64,000 nucleotides of DNA from Sphaerochaeta sp032144095 (lineage in GTDB: Bacteria > Spirochaetota > Spirochaetia > Sphaerochaetales > Sphaerochaetaceae): positions 124,001 to 188,000 of the forward strand of contig NZ_JAVSNJ010000003.1 of assembly GCF_032144095.1 (NCBI RefSeq). The letters run 5' to 3'. How positions within the stretch are numbered: the first letter of the stretch is position 1; every line of letters starts with the position of its first letter. A program made the position numbers and the translations under genes. Shown piece after piece: positions 1 through 8,393 of the stretch. Under the pieces are notes generated by a model that was given only the letters and a program-made list of their open reading frames with translations, did not search any database and had not been told where the DNA came from.

Positions 1-365
1 GGCTCCTCATCGCTGTCGAGAGGCAGAAGGAGTGTCTTGCCCTTGCAAAGAGGAACGTCCCCTCCCTTGAGGTCTACAGTGATGATGTCCAGCTTTGGGC
101 AAGGAAGCAGAAACGTCCGGTTGATACGGTCGTGGTCGATCCTCCCCGTACGGGACTGGAAGAGGGCTTGCCCTCCCTCATCGCCTCCTGGAAGGCACAA
201 AGGGTCATCTATGTCTCCTGCGACAGCGTTACGCTAGCACGAGACTTGCAACGGTTTGCCCAGCAGGGGTACACTGTACGCAGTGTGAAGGTCTTTGATC
301 TCTACCCCCAGACCTTCCATCAGGAAGTGGCGGTTGTCATGGACAGAGAGGAGCTTACCCTATGA
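1..365 (+). CDS. RNA (uracil-C5) methyltransferase, TrmA/RlmD family, C-terminal part
   Basis: Only the last 120 or so codons are in the window; the reading frame starts at base 3 and the gene begins upstream. Visible is the AdoMet-fold core of the TrmA/RlmCD/RlmD family: a VVDPPRTGLEEG motif followed by VIYVSCDSVTLARDL, in which the Cys of the SCD segment is the family's catalytic nucleophile. The family makes 5-methyluridine in tRNA or 23S rRNA using S-adenosylmethionine. The N-terminal part that would separate a tRNA enzyme from a rRNA enzyme is missing, so I do not assign a member. The stop codon overlaps the nadE start (ATGA), which suggests co-translation. Confidence 0.85.
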   Translation, partial: LLIAVERQKECLALAKRNVPSLEVYSDDVQLWARKQKRPVDTVVVDPPRTGLEEGLPSLIASWKAQRVIYVSCDSVTLARDLQRFAQQGYTVRSVKVFDLYPQTFHQEVAVVMDREELTL

Positions 366-2281
366 AAGATGGTTTTATCGCCTGCGGCACCCTATCACCC
401 ACAATCAAGGTAGCAGATTGTGCCTTCAATGTTGCCTCCATCAAGGCGGCCATAGATAAGGGTTTGGCTCAGAATCTCTCCTTGCTGGTGCTCCCTGAAC
501 TTGTGGTTACCGGCTATACCTGCTCCGACCTCTTCTTGCAGCGCACCCTTCAGGAAGCTGCGGTGGATGCAGTCGGAGAATTGGCATCATACACAAAAGG
601 CCACGAGATGGTTGTCGTCTTTGGCGCCCCCCTCATCTTCTTTGGGAACCTCTACAACTGTGGCGTGGTGGTGCAGGATGGGCGAATCCTTGGCATGGTG
701 CCCAAGCAACACCTTCCCAACTATGAAGAGTTCTACGAAAAACGTTGGTTCAGCCTCCCCCCTGAGGATGTCAGGGAGGTAACGGTGGCAGGCCAGAAAA
801 CCTTGTTTGGCACCCGATTGCTGTTTCCCTGCTCAACTGTTCCTGAATTCATTCTTGGAGTGGAGATTTGCGAGGACCTGTGGGTCCCCCTCAGTCCTTC
901 CACCTTCCTTGCACTGGCAGGAGCCACCATCATAGCCAACTGCTCGGCAAGCGATGAGTTGGTTGGCAAAAAACAATTCCGTCGTACCCTGGTCTCCTCC
1001 CAGAGTGCCAAGCTCGTCTGTGGTTACATCTATAGCAGTGCATCCCAAGGCGAATCGACCACCGATTTGGTCTTCTGCGGCCACAACCTCATCTATGAGA
1101 ATGGAAAGAACCTCGGCGAGCAGTTTCTCCAGGAGGATGAACTGCTCTTTACCCAAATTGATGTAGAGAGGCTTGCTTCCGAAAGGCTTCGCATGCACAC
1201 CTTTGGTGAAAAGGTGCAGCACTATACTTCAGTTCCTTTCACCCTGAGCCTGCACGAATCAGACCTGACCCGGTTTGTGGACAAGGCCCCCTTTGTCCCC
1301 AGCGACCCTGCGACCAGGGCCGTCCGCTGCGAAAAGATCCTCACCCTGCAGGCTATCGGGCTGAAGAAGAGGCTTGAGCATACCAAGGTCAAAAACGTGG
1401 TGCTCGGTCTTTCCGGAGGGTTGGATTCTACCCTTGCCCTGCTGGTAGCAGTACGGACCTTTGACCTTCTGGGCCTTGACCGGAAAGGCATCATAACCGT
1501 TACCATGCCCTGCTTTGGGACAACACCCCGAACAAAGAACAATGCGACCCAACTGGCAAAGGCGTATGGAGTGACTTTGCTTACGATCCCCATTACCAAG
1601 GCTGTCCTACAGCATTTCAAGGATATTGGCCACGATGTGGAGATCCATGATGTCACCTACGAAAACAGCCAGGCCAGGGAACGAACCCAGGTACTCATGG
1701 ACCTTGCAAACAAGCATGGCGCCTTGGTTCTGGGTACCGGTGACCTTTCCGAGCTCGCCTTAGGGTGGGCAACCTACAACGGGGACCATATGTCGATGTA
1801 CGGGGTAAACTCCTCAGTTCCCAAGACGTTGGTCCGCCATCTGGTAGCCTATGTTGCAGAAACCCAGGAAGCCAAGGTAAAGAAGGTCCTGCTTGACATC
1901 GTTGCCACCCCTGTTAGCCCCGAACTGCTCCCAGCCTCTGCAGACGGGACCATCAGTCAGGTTACCGAGGAGGTGGTGGGCCCCTATGCCTTGCACGACT
2001 TCTTCCTCTACCAGGTGGTGCGCCTGCACTTCAACCCAAGCAAGGTGTTGCGTCTGGCCTTGGTGGCCTTTGATGGTGAGTATGAGCCCCTATTCATCAA
2101 GAAATGGCTGAGGACCTTCTACTACAGGTTCTTCAGCCAGCAGTTCAAGCGTTCCTGTCTTCCCGATGGTCCGAAAGTCGGTTCGGTATCCCTCTCGCCT
2201 CGTGGGGATTGGCGGATGCCAAGCGATGCTTCGGTCGCAATCTGGATGGCTGAATTGGAACGTTTTGACCTGGATAGGTAA
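362..2281 (+). CDS. nadE: Glutamine-dependent NAD+ synthetase
   Basis: A 639-residue two-domain enzyme converting nicotinic acid adenine dinucleotide to NAD+ with ATP and ammonia released from glutamine, the last step of NAD synthesis. The N-terminal nitrilase-type amidase carries a Glu46-Lys115-Cys170 triad (LPELVVTG, VPKQHLPNY, VEICEDLW). The C-terminal synthetase carries the PP-loop SGGLDST at about 351-357, and a later GTGDLSELALGW segment typical of this family. Length matches glutamine-using NadE rather than the short ammonia-only form. The ATG overlaps the stop of the upstream methyltransferase gene. Confidence 0.96.
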   Translation: MKDGFIACGTLSPTIKVADCAFNVASIKAAIDKGLAQNLSLLVLPELVVTGYTCSDLFLQRTLQEAAVDAVGELASYTKGHEMVVVFGAPLIFFGNLYNCGVVVQDGRILGMVPKQHLPNYEEFYEKRWFSLPPEDVREVTVAGQKTLFGTRLLFPCSTVPEFILGVEICEDLWVPLSPSTFLALAGATIIANCSASDELVGKKQFRRTLVSSQSAKLVCGYIYSSASQGESTTDLVFCGHNLIYENGKNLGEQFLQEDELLFTQIDVERLASERLRMHTFGEKVQHYTSVPFTLSLHESDLTRFVDKAPFVPSDPATRAVRCEKILTLQAIGLKKRLEHTKVKNVVLGLSGGLDSTLALLVAVRTFDLLGLDRKGIITVTMPCFGTTPRTKNNATQLAKAYGVTLLTIPITKAVLQHFKDIGHDVEIHDVTYENSQARERTQVLMDLANKHGALVLGTGDLSELALGWATYNGDHMSMYGVNSSVPKTLVRHLVAYVAETQEAKVKKVLLDIVATPVSPELLPASADGTISQVTEEVVGPYALHDFFLYQVVRLHFNPSKVLRLALVAFDGEYEPLFIKKWLRTFYYRFFSQQFKRSCLPDGPKVGSVSLSPRGDWRMPSDASVAIWMAELERFDLDR

Positions 2282-2369
2282 AAACTGATCACTATTTCCA
2301 AAAAATATTCTCAGGGCGTTTTGTATCTAGCTCCTCACTTTGCTGTTATATAGGTAAGGAGTTTTTGCT

Positions 2370-2990
2370 TTGATGAAAAAGAAATTTCTGGCCATCCTGC
2401 TTGTTGTGCTTCTCCTTCCTGCTGTTCTGGGCGCCAGAAGTTTGCTGGATGTAAGCCTTGGGTTTGGAGGTGCATATTCCCAACCAAGTGCCGGTAGTTT
2501 TTCCGATGGCCTTGCACAGCCAGAAAACTGGATGTTTGGAGGGGAGATAGCCGTTCGTCTTACTGTCCTGCAAGCCCAGGCGATGGCCTTTCCAATCCAA
2601 TGTAAGGGTAACGGACAGGGCGTCCTGTTGCTTGGCCTGGGTAGCTTGAACGTCCCTGTTGTGGGTTCCTTGTTGTTTTTGGAGTTGGGCCTGGGCCCAA
2701 GCGTAACATACGTTCCTTCAAGCAAGAACAATAATGGTGCCTACTATGTGTTGAAGGATGAAACGGAGAAGCCTGCTACTGAAATTTCCTTTACCGATGC
2801 ACTGTTGCAGAGCCCCATGTACTTGCAACTGGGCTTGGGAGTGGAGATCGGTACTGTGGGAGTGAGGGTAAGGTATCTGCTTAGAAGTGATTGTACTCTG
2901 CAGAACTTGCTTGATACACGCTCTCCATTAGATCTTTTTGTACTGGATAGCGGTTCACTTTCTCTTGCGTTGTCACTGAAAATGTTCTAG
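2370..2990 (+). CDS. Small exported outer-membrane-like protein (paralogue 1)
   Basis: 206 residues. A TTG at 2370 or the ATG at 2373 can start it; GGTAAGGAG lies just upstream. The N-terminus is a clear signal peptide (Lys-rich, then a Leu/Val core ending LGARS). The rest is Gly-rich with alternating hydrophobic residues, as expected of a small membrane beta-barrel. Its C-terminal third (DALLQSPMYLQLGLGVEIG, then a segment ending NLLDTR) lines up with the neighbouring 3046-3678 protein (DAFLKSPVAYRATVDFDLG), so the two look like tandem paralogues. I do not recognise a named family. Function unknown; outer-membrane location is inferred. Confidence 0.75.
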   Translation: MMKKKFLAILLVVLLLPAVLGARSLLDVSLGFGGAYSQPSAGSFSDGLAQPENWMFGGEIAVRLTVLQAQAMAFPIQCKGNGQGVLLLGLGSLNVPVVGSLLFLELGLGPSVTYVPSSKNNNGAYYVLKDETEKPATEISFTDALLQSPMYLQLGLGVEIGTVGVRVRYLLRSDCTLQNLLDTRSPLDLFVLDSGSLSLALSLKMF

Positions 2991-3045
2991 ATTGTTATAT
3001 AAGAATGATATGGCGGTTAAATACCGATCAAAAAAGGGGTAGAAA

Positions 3046-3678
3046 ATGAAAAAGAGACTCATTGTCCTGCTAATTGTCGTATGTGTGCTTCTTCCTGCAA
3101 CACTGAGTGCAGCTATGGTCGATCTGAGTATCGGTGCTACTGCCCTGTATAATCAGACCTTTACTCAGATGCAGACAGCCTTTGATGCTGAAGACTATAC
3201 GGGCTTCAGTACATTCGAAAACTACGCCTTTGGTGCAGATGTCCGGATGAAGATCCTGCTTGCCGAAGTTGACTTGGTAGGTATGTTTGGGCAGGAGACC
3301 ATTGGTGGAACCGACTATACTACCATTTCCGTTTTGACAGCTGGTGGCATATCCTTGGATATCCTCAACTTTGCCCGTCTCGGATTTGCCATGGGCCCAC
3401 GCTTCAACGTATACATTGATTCCGCAACCGGTGAGGCTCAGGTCAAGGATTCGAATAACGTCCTTGTCGACTGGAACAACTTTGGGGATGCTTTCCTCAA
3501 GTCCCCTGTCGCCTATCGTGCAACTGTCGACTTCGATCTTGGTGGTCTGATGCTCGGTCTCAACTACACCGTTGACACCCTCTACACCTTTGAGAACTGG
3601 GACAAGGTCCAGGACCTCTTCGATGCCGATCCCAATGGTGGAAAAGTTGGTATATCCCTGCTGTTCTCCCTTCTCTAG
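3046..3678 (+). CDS. Small exported outer-membrane-like protein (paralogue 2)
   Basis: 210 residues starting MKKRLIVLL, with a signal peptide probably cleaved after TLSAA. AAAAGGGG lies about 7 nt upstream of the ATG. Downstream sequence is rich in Gly, aromatic residues and alternating hydrophobics, fitting a small outer-membrane barrel. It shares overall layout and a D-A-[FL]-L-[KQ]-S-P motif with the gene 55 bp upstream. A rho-independent terminator follows. Function unknown. Confidence 0.78.
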   Translation: MKKRLIVLLIVVCVLLPATLSAAMVDLSIGATALYNQTFTQMQTAFDAEDYTGFSTFENYAFGADVRMKILLAEVDLVGMFGQETIGGTDYTTISVLTAGGISLDILNFARLGFAMGPRFNVYIDSATGEAQVKDSNNVLVDWNNFGDAFLKSPVAYRATVDFDLGGLMLGLNYTVDTLYTFENWDKVQDLFDADPNGGKVGISLLFSLL

Positions 3679-3701
3679 ACATCACGTAGCATAAAGTACT
3701 G

Positions 3702-3738
3702 CAGGCCCGGAGGAATCCGGGCCTGTGTTGCTTTTCTG
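3702..3738 (+). terminator. Rho-independent terminator after the barrel-protein pair
   Basis: Perfect 9-bp stem CAGGCCCGG / CCGGGCCTG with a 6-nt loop at 3702-3725, followed by a T-rich stretch. It separates the barrel genes from the next operon. Confidence 0.75.
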
Positions 3739-3779
3739 CCTAGGCTAAGTATGGTACAGTAGTGCCAAGGAGCATAATC

Positions 3780-4118
3780 ATGGCCAAAAAAGGTTTTTTC
3801 CACCTCTTCTTTTCAGCATTGGGAGCAGCGCTTCTCTGTTTTACCCTCCTCTATTTCTTTGCCCCGAACATGAGCATGCAGTTTCTTGGTGTCAGCTTTG
3901 CAACCCGAAAAGGTTCAGCCAATGCCCAGATGATCACAGCAGTTGAGACAGCTGTGGAGGGTGTGAAGAATAGCCCGGAGTTTACCAAGGAGTCGCTGGA
4001 CAAGCTGCAGGACCTTCTGAAAAGCAAGGATATTCAAGACAAGCTCAAGGCTGCTGCCAAGCAGGGTGAGGATGTATTGAAGAAAACCATCGATTCGGTC
4101 ACGGATGCAGTGAAATGA
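3780..4118 (+). CDS. Small single-pass membrane protein with helical C-terminus
   Basis: 112 residues from the ATG at 3780, which follows AAGGAG (3767-3772); an upstream GTG at 3762 is less likely because it precedes the ribosome-binding site. Residues about 6-25 form one membrane segment. The remainder is charged and predicted helical (AVEGVKNSPEFTKESLDKL, KDIQDKLKAAAKQGEDVL), resembling amphipathic or coiled-coil repeats. No recognised family. The stop overlaps the next start by ATGA, so it is probably made together with the MBL hydrolase and polA. Function unknown. Confidence 0.7.
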   Translation: MAKKGFFHLFFSALGAALLCFTLLYFFAPNMSMQFLGVSFATRKGSANAQMITAVETAVEGVKNSPEFTKESLDKLQDLLKSKDIQDKLKAAAKQGEDVLKKTIDSVTDAVK

Positions 4119-4900
4119 ACCCTTTTTCCGTAACATTTCTCGGAACTGGTACCAGTCATGGGATCCCTGTGATAGGGTGCTCCTGTCCTGTCTGCTTCTC
4201 CAGCGATCCCCATGACAATCGCTACCGAAGCAGTATCCTCCTAGAGGATGGCCACCATACCCTGCTTATCGATACGACACCTGAGTTTCGCCTGCAAGCC
4301 TTGCGCTCTTCCCTGACGAGCCTTGATGCAGTGCTCTATACCCATGACCATGCCGACCATTTCAACGGAATCGATGACCTGAGGGTGTTCAGTAAGGTGA
4401 AGGCCCTTCCTGTCTACTGTTCAGGCGAGGTTGTCTCATCCATCAAGGACCGGTTTGGCTATGTGCTGAAAAGCTATGATGAAGCAGGGGGAATCCCTCA
4501 CCTACAGTTGCATGTGCTGGAGCCTTACCAAAAGGTCAGCATCGCAGGCTTTGAGGTCCTACCCATACCGATTCGTCATGGATGCAAGCTTATTCTGGCT
4601 TTCCGGATAGGAAACTTCATCTATGCCACCGATAGCAGTGGCATCCCACCAGAGAGCCTTCCTTACTTTGAAGATGTAGATACGCTTGTACTGGGAAGCT
4701 TGCGTTACCGGCCTCACCCCACACATTTCAGTGTGGATGAGGCGACCGCCTTTGCTACGAGTGTTGGGGCCAAACGGGTCTATCTTACCCATTTGTGCCA
4801 TGATATAAGCCACAGCAAGCTCGACTCAGAGCTTCCTTCCCACATGCATGTGGCATACGATATGCTAACGATTACCATAGGGGACAACAATGGCCAATGA
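4115..4900 (+). CDS. MBL-fold metal-dependent hydrolase (PhnP-like)
   Basis: 261 residues of metallo-beta-lactamase fold. The metal-binding HxHxDH motif is complete (THDHADHFNG, His77, His79, Asp81, His82), with later conserved residues in IRHGCK, ATDSSG and THLCHD. The start GTGTSHGIPVIGCSCPVC is typical of the PhnP/phosphoribosyl cyclic phosphodiesterase-like branch. No phn genes are nearby, so a phosphonate role is not supported; the real substrate is probably another cyclic phosphodiester or phosphoester. It overlaps the previous gene by 4 nt and polA by 11 nt. Confidence 0.85.
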   Translation: MNPFSVTFLGTGTSHGIPVIGCSCPVCFSSDPHDNRYRSSILLEDGHHTLLIDTTPEFRLQALRSSLTSLDAVLYTHDHADHFNGIDDLRVFSKVKALPVYCSGEVVSSIKDRFGYVLKSYDEAGGIPHLQLHVLEPYQKVSIAGFEVLPIPIRHGCKLILAFRIGNFIYATDSSGIPPESLPYFEDVDTLVLGSLRYRPHPTHFSVDEATAFATSVGAKRVYLTHLCHDISHSKLDSELPSHMHVAYDMLTITIGDNNGQ

Positions 4901-7760
4901 TTCCATGGAACTGTTCGGGGAACAGGATTTTGACCAGACCAGGTTGGAGGAGGAAGCTGCCTTGCGTCCACCTCTGGTCATTGAAAAGCGTGTGGAAGTT
5001 GCAGAAGAGAAGCATGACGGGCAGTCGAAGCCTACTTCTGGGAAGAAGCTCTATATCATCGATGGCTATGGCCTGATCTACCGCTCCTACTATGGGTTCA
5101 TCAACAATCCGATGAAGGATTCCCAAGGCAACAACATCTCGGCAGTCTATGGGTTCTTCTCCACCACTCTGAAGCTGCTGCGCGAGGAGAAACCCGATTA
5201 CATGGTGGTGGCGATGGACAGCCATGGTCCCACCTTCCGTCATGAGCTCTATGAACCGTACAAGGCCAACCGCGATGCAGCCCCCGAGGACTTGCACACC
5301 CAGGTGCCCATCATAAACTCGATCCTCAAGGCCCTTGAGATCCCCATGGTGGAGATGCCCGGCTTTGAGGCGGATGACATCATCGCCACCCTGAGTGAAG
5401 AGGCAACACGCCATAAGATTGACACCATCATGTTTACCGGTGACAAGGACCTGCTGCAGCTGGTTGACGAACACACCTTTGCCCTTAGGCCTGCTAAGAA
5501 AGGGGAGAATTTCTACCGCCTGATGGGTATCAAGGAGGTTGAGGAGGAGTTTGGCATCGCTCCGAGCCAGGTAGTCGACTACCTCTCCTTGCTGGGAGAC
5601 TCCTCGGACAACGTTCCCGGCGTCAAGGGTATCGGGGCGAAGGGTGCGGTCAAGCTCCTGCAGCAGTTCGGGACCATAGAGGAGATCTACAAGAACCTCC
5701 GTCTCTGCGCCAAAGGGATCCAGGCAAAACTGCAGGAGGGAGAAGAGCTGGCAAAGCTGAGCAAGAGCTTGGTGATGCTCAAGCGCGACCTCTTTGCCGT
5801 CGAATCCTTCGACACGAAGGAGTACCTGCTGGATGACCTGAACTATGGGGCAGCCATTCCCCTTTTTGAGCAGATCGGTATGAAGAGCATCATCAGGGAG
5901 ATGGAAAGGCTTTCCCAAAAGGAACCTACCATCCAGACCCACGAGGTGGTCAAGAAGGCGATGAAAAGCTCCGAGAGGGGAACCTACGAAGCTATCCTGT
6001 CGCTTGCAAGGCTAGAGGAGCTGCTCAGGCAGGCGGAGAAGGCGGGTGGCATCATCTCCTTTGACTTTGAGACGGATTCCCTCGACTCCATGCTTGCCAA
6101 ACCCCTTGGCTTCTCCTTTTGTTGGGAGGAGGGCATAGCCTACTACCTTCCACTCATCAGCGAGGGCAAAAGGCTCTTTTCTGACGAGGAGGTGAAGAGG
6201 GTCCTCAGTGACTACCTCTGTACTGGAAAACTCTCCCTGGTAGGGCAGAACATCAAGTATGACTACAAGGTCATGGTGAACTGGGGCCTCAGGCCAAAGC
6301 ATGTCATCTTCGATACCATGATTGCAGCGTGGCTTCTGGACAGCACAGGGGTGTTCAACATGGACTACCTTGCCGAGAAATACCTTGACTACAAGACACT
6401 CTCCTACAAGGAGGCTGTCCCCAAGGGCCAGATGATCAGCGACATTCCCCAGGGCCAGGCGGTATTCTACGGGGCAGAGGATGCGGACATCACCTTCAGG
6501 CTCTACAAGCTATTTGAAAACCTCTTGGTTGCAAGAAATCTCATGGGCCTGCTCAAGGACCTGGAGATGCCTCTGTTGCTCATCATTGCCAATATGGAAC
6601 TGGAAGGAATTTTCCTGGACAGGACGCTTCTGGAACCACTGACTGCAGAATTCGAAGGAAGAATCCAGGCCATCCAGGAGAAGATCTTTGAGATCTGCGG
6701 CCATGAATTCAACCTGAACTCACCGAAGCAGTTGCAGGAGGTGCTGTTTGTGGAGCGAGAGATTCCCACCGGGGCAAAGACCCGTACCGGATTCTCCACT
6801 GCTACCGATGTGCTGGAACCCCTGAGTGACAGCTATCCAGAAATTGCCTTGATCCTGCAGTACCGTATGCTCAACAAGCTGAAGACCACCTATATCGACA
6901 AGTTGCCCCTGGAGATCCTGGAGAGGACGGGGAGGATCCATCCTACCTTTTCCCAGACAGGGACAGAAACCGGAAGGCTCTCCTGTAAGGACCCCAACCT
7001 GCAGAACATCCCTGTCAGGACAGAGGAGGGTAGGCGCATCCGCTCCTCCTTCGTCCCCAAGGAGGGATATCTCTTCCTCTCGGCCGACTATTCGCAGATC
7101 GAACTGGTTGTTCTTGCCCACATGGCTGATGACCCTGGCCTGAAAAGTGCTTTCCTCAAAGGGGTGGATGTCCACAGCTCTACAGCCGCCCTCATCTTCG
7201 ATGTGCCCTTGCAGGAGGTGACAAGCGAGCAGAGAAGGATAGCCAAGACCATCAACTTCGGAGTCATGTACGGAATGGGGCCCCACAGCCTGGCAGGGGA
7301 CCTGAAGATTACCCACTCCGAGGCGAAGGCCTTCATCGAGCAGTACTTTGCCCGTTACAGCGCGGTTCAGGCCTTCATCGAGAAGACCCGTGAGGATGCA
7401 GGCCAGAATGGCTATGTATCAACCCTGCTCGGGCACCTTCGGACCATAACCGAAATACAGAGCAGGAACGGGGTTGAACGGGCCAAGGCCCAGAGGATCG
7501 CCGTGAACACTGTGATCCAGGGCAGTGCTGCAGACATCATGAAGGAGGCCATGCTGAGGATCGACAAGGCCTTGGCAGAGCACTCTCCTTCCACCAGGCT
7601 TCTGTTGCAGATTCACGATGAACTGGTCTTTGAGGTCGCCGAAAGCGAGCTTGAGAAGGTGCATGCCCTGGTCAAGGAAGCTATGGAGGGGGCTGTCAAG
7701 CTGTCGCTGCCCCTGCATGCCAGCATCGAGACGGGCAAGAGTTGGGGAGAGATCCACTGA
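4890..7760 (+). CDS. polA: DNA polymerase I
   Basis: 956 residues with all three classical activities. The 5'-3' exonuclease begins near residue 53 (KLYIIDGYGLIYRS, Asp58). The 3'-5' proofreading domain appears active: DFET at 392-395, NIKYD, and YGAEDADITF. The polymerase has motif A (ADYSQIELV, Asp733), motif B (RRIAKTINFGVMYG, about 782-795) and motif C (HDE, 909-911). An unusual charged extension of about 50 residues precedes the exonuclease. The start at 4890 is supported by AGGGGA six bases upstream and lies inside the MBL gene. The stop overlaps coaE by one base, so the two are co-translated. Confidence 0.97.
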   Translation: MANDSMELFGEQDFDQTRLEEEAALRPPLVIEKRVEVAEEKHDGQSKPTSGKKLYIIDGYGLIYRSYYGFINNPMKDSQGNNISAVYGFFSTTLKLLREEKPDYMVVAMDSHGPTFRHELYEPYKANRDAAPEDLHTQVPIINSILKALEIPMVEMPGFEADDIIATLSEEATRHKIDTIMFTGDKDLLQLVDEHTFALRPAKKGENFYRLMGIKEVEEEFGIAPSQVVDYLSLLGDSSDNVPGVKGIGAKGAVKLLQQFGTIEEIYKNLRLCAKGIQAKLQEGEELAKLSKSLVMLKRDLFAVESFDTKEYLLDDLNYGAAIPLFEQIGMKSIIREMERLSQKEPTIQTHEVVKKAMKSSERGTYEAILSLARLEELLRQAEKAGGIISFDFETDSLDSMLAKPLGFSFCWEEGIAYYLPLISEGKRLFSDEEVKRVLSDYLCTGKLSLVGQNIKYDYKVMVNWGLRPKHVIFDTMIAAWLLDSTGVFNMDYLAEKYLDYKTLSYKEAVPKGQMISDIPQGQAVFYGAEDADITFRLYKLFENLLVARNLMGLLKDLEMPLLLIIANMELEGIFLDRTLLEPLTAEFEGRIQAIQEKIFEICGHEFNLNSPKQLQEVLFVEREIPTGAKTRTGFSTATDVLEPLSDSYPEIALILQYRMLNKLKTTYIDKLPLEILERTGRIHPTFSQTGTETGRLSCKDPNLQNIPVRTEEGRRIRSSFVPKEGYLFLSADYSQIELVVLAHMADDPGLKSAFLKGVDVHSSTAALIFDVPLQEVTSEQRRIAKTINFGVMYGMGPHSLAGDLKITHSEAKAFIEQYFARYSAVQAFIEKTREDAGQNGYVSTLLGHLRTITEIQSRNGVERAKAQRIAVNTVIQGSAADIMKEAMLRIDKALAEHSPSTRLLLQIHDELVFEVAESELEKVHALVKEAMEGAVKLSLPLHASIETGKSWGEIH

Positions 7761-8368
7761 TGATGGTCATTGGTCTGACAGGAAAGGCTGCTGCTGGGAA
7801 GAACGTGGTAGCCGATGCATTTTCCACCCTAGGCTGTGAGGTTGTTGATGTCGACCTTCTGGGCCATTCGGTGTTGGAACAAAACCAGGATCTTCTGCAA
7901 AAGAGCTTTGGCAAGGATATTGTCAGGGAGGGAAGGGTTGACCGCAGGGCCCTCGGGTCCTTGGTGTTCTCCGACCCTGAGAAGCTCCACCTGTTGGAAG
8001 CCATCACCCATCCTGCGATGGTAGAGGCTTGCAAGCGCCTGATCGAAGAAGCAAAGAGCGCTCAGAAGCCTGCACTCGTCATCAACGCAGCCTTGTTGTA
8101 TCGTATGGGTCTCTACACCCTGTGTGACCATGTGGTATTTGTGAAGGCTCCCTGCCTGGTCAGGTTCCTACGGTCAAGGAAGCGCGAACATATCACCTTA
8201 GCAAAATTTCTTTCTAGGGAGAGGGCCCAACAGGATGTCCGTAAGGAGGTTTTTCCTTCTTCCCTACCAGTGTTCTCCCTGTCCAATGGTTCTGATAGAG
8301 TGTTAATTCATCGACAAGTCACAACCTATTGTGCTACGATAGGAATCGGAGTTTCATCGGTACGATGA
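7760..8368 (+). CDS. coaE: Dephospho-CoA kinase
   Basis: 202 residues. It phosphorylates dephospho-CoA at the 3'-hydroxyl, the final step of CoA synthesis. The P-loop reads GLTGKAAAGKN (residues 5-15) instead of the usual GxxGSGKS; I recall similar loops in spirochaete CoaE. Later segments fit the family (VDLLGH, RRALGSLVF, ITHPAM). The start at 7760 is chosen because GGGGAGAG lies 8 nt upstream and it overlaps the polA stop (TGATG); a more upstream ATG would run into polA. Confidence 0.87.
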   Translation: MMVIGLTGKAAAGKNVVADAFSTLGCEVVDVDLLGHSVLEQNQDLLQKSFGKDIVREGRVDRRALGSLVFSDPEKLHLLEAITHPAMVEACKRLIEEAKSAQKPALVINAALLYRMGLYTLCDHVVFVKAPCLVRFLRSRKREHITLAKFLSRERAQQDVRKEVFPSSLPVFSLSNGSDRVLIHRQVTTYCATIGIGVSSVR

Positions 8369-8393
8369 AACAATTGTCTTATGAGGGTTTGAA

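Noticed and set aside
4872..5942. Open frame on the - strand opposite the start of polA (356 codons)
   Set aside because: Antisense shadow of polA without ribosome-binding site or domain.
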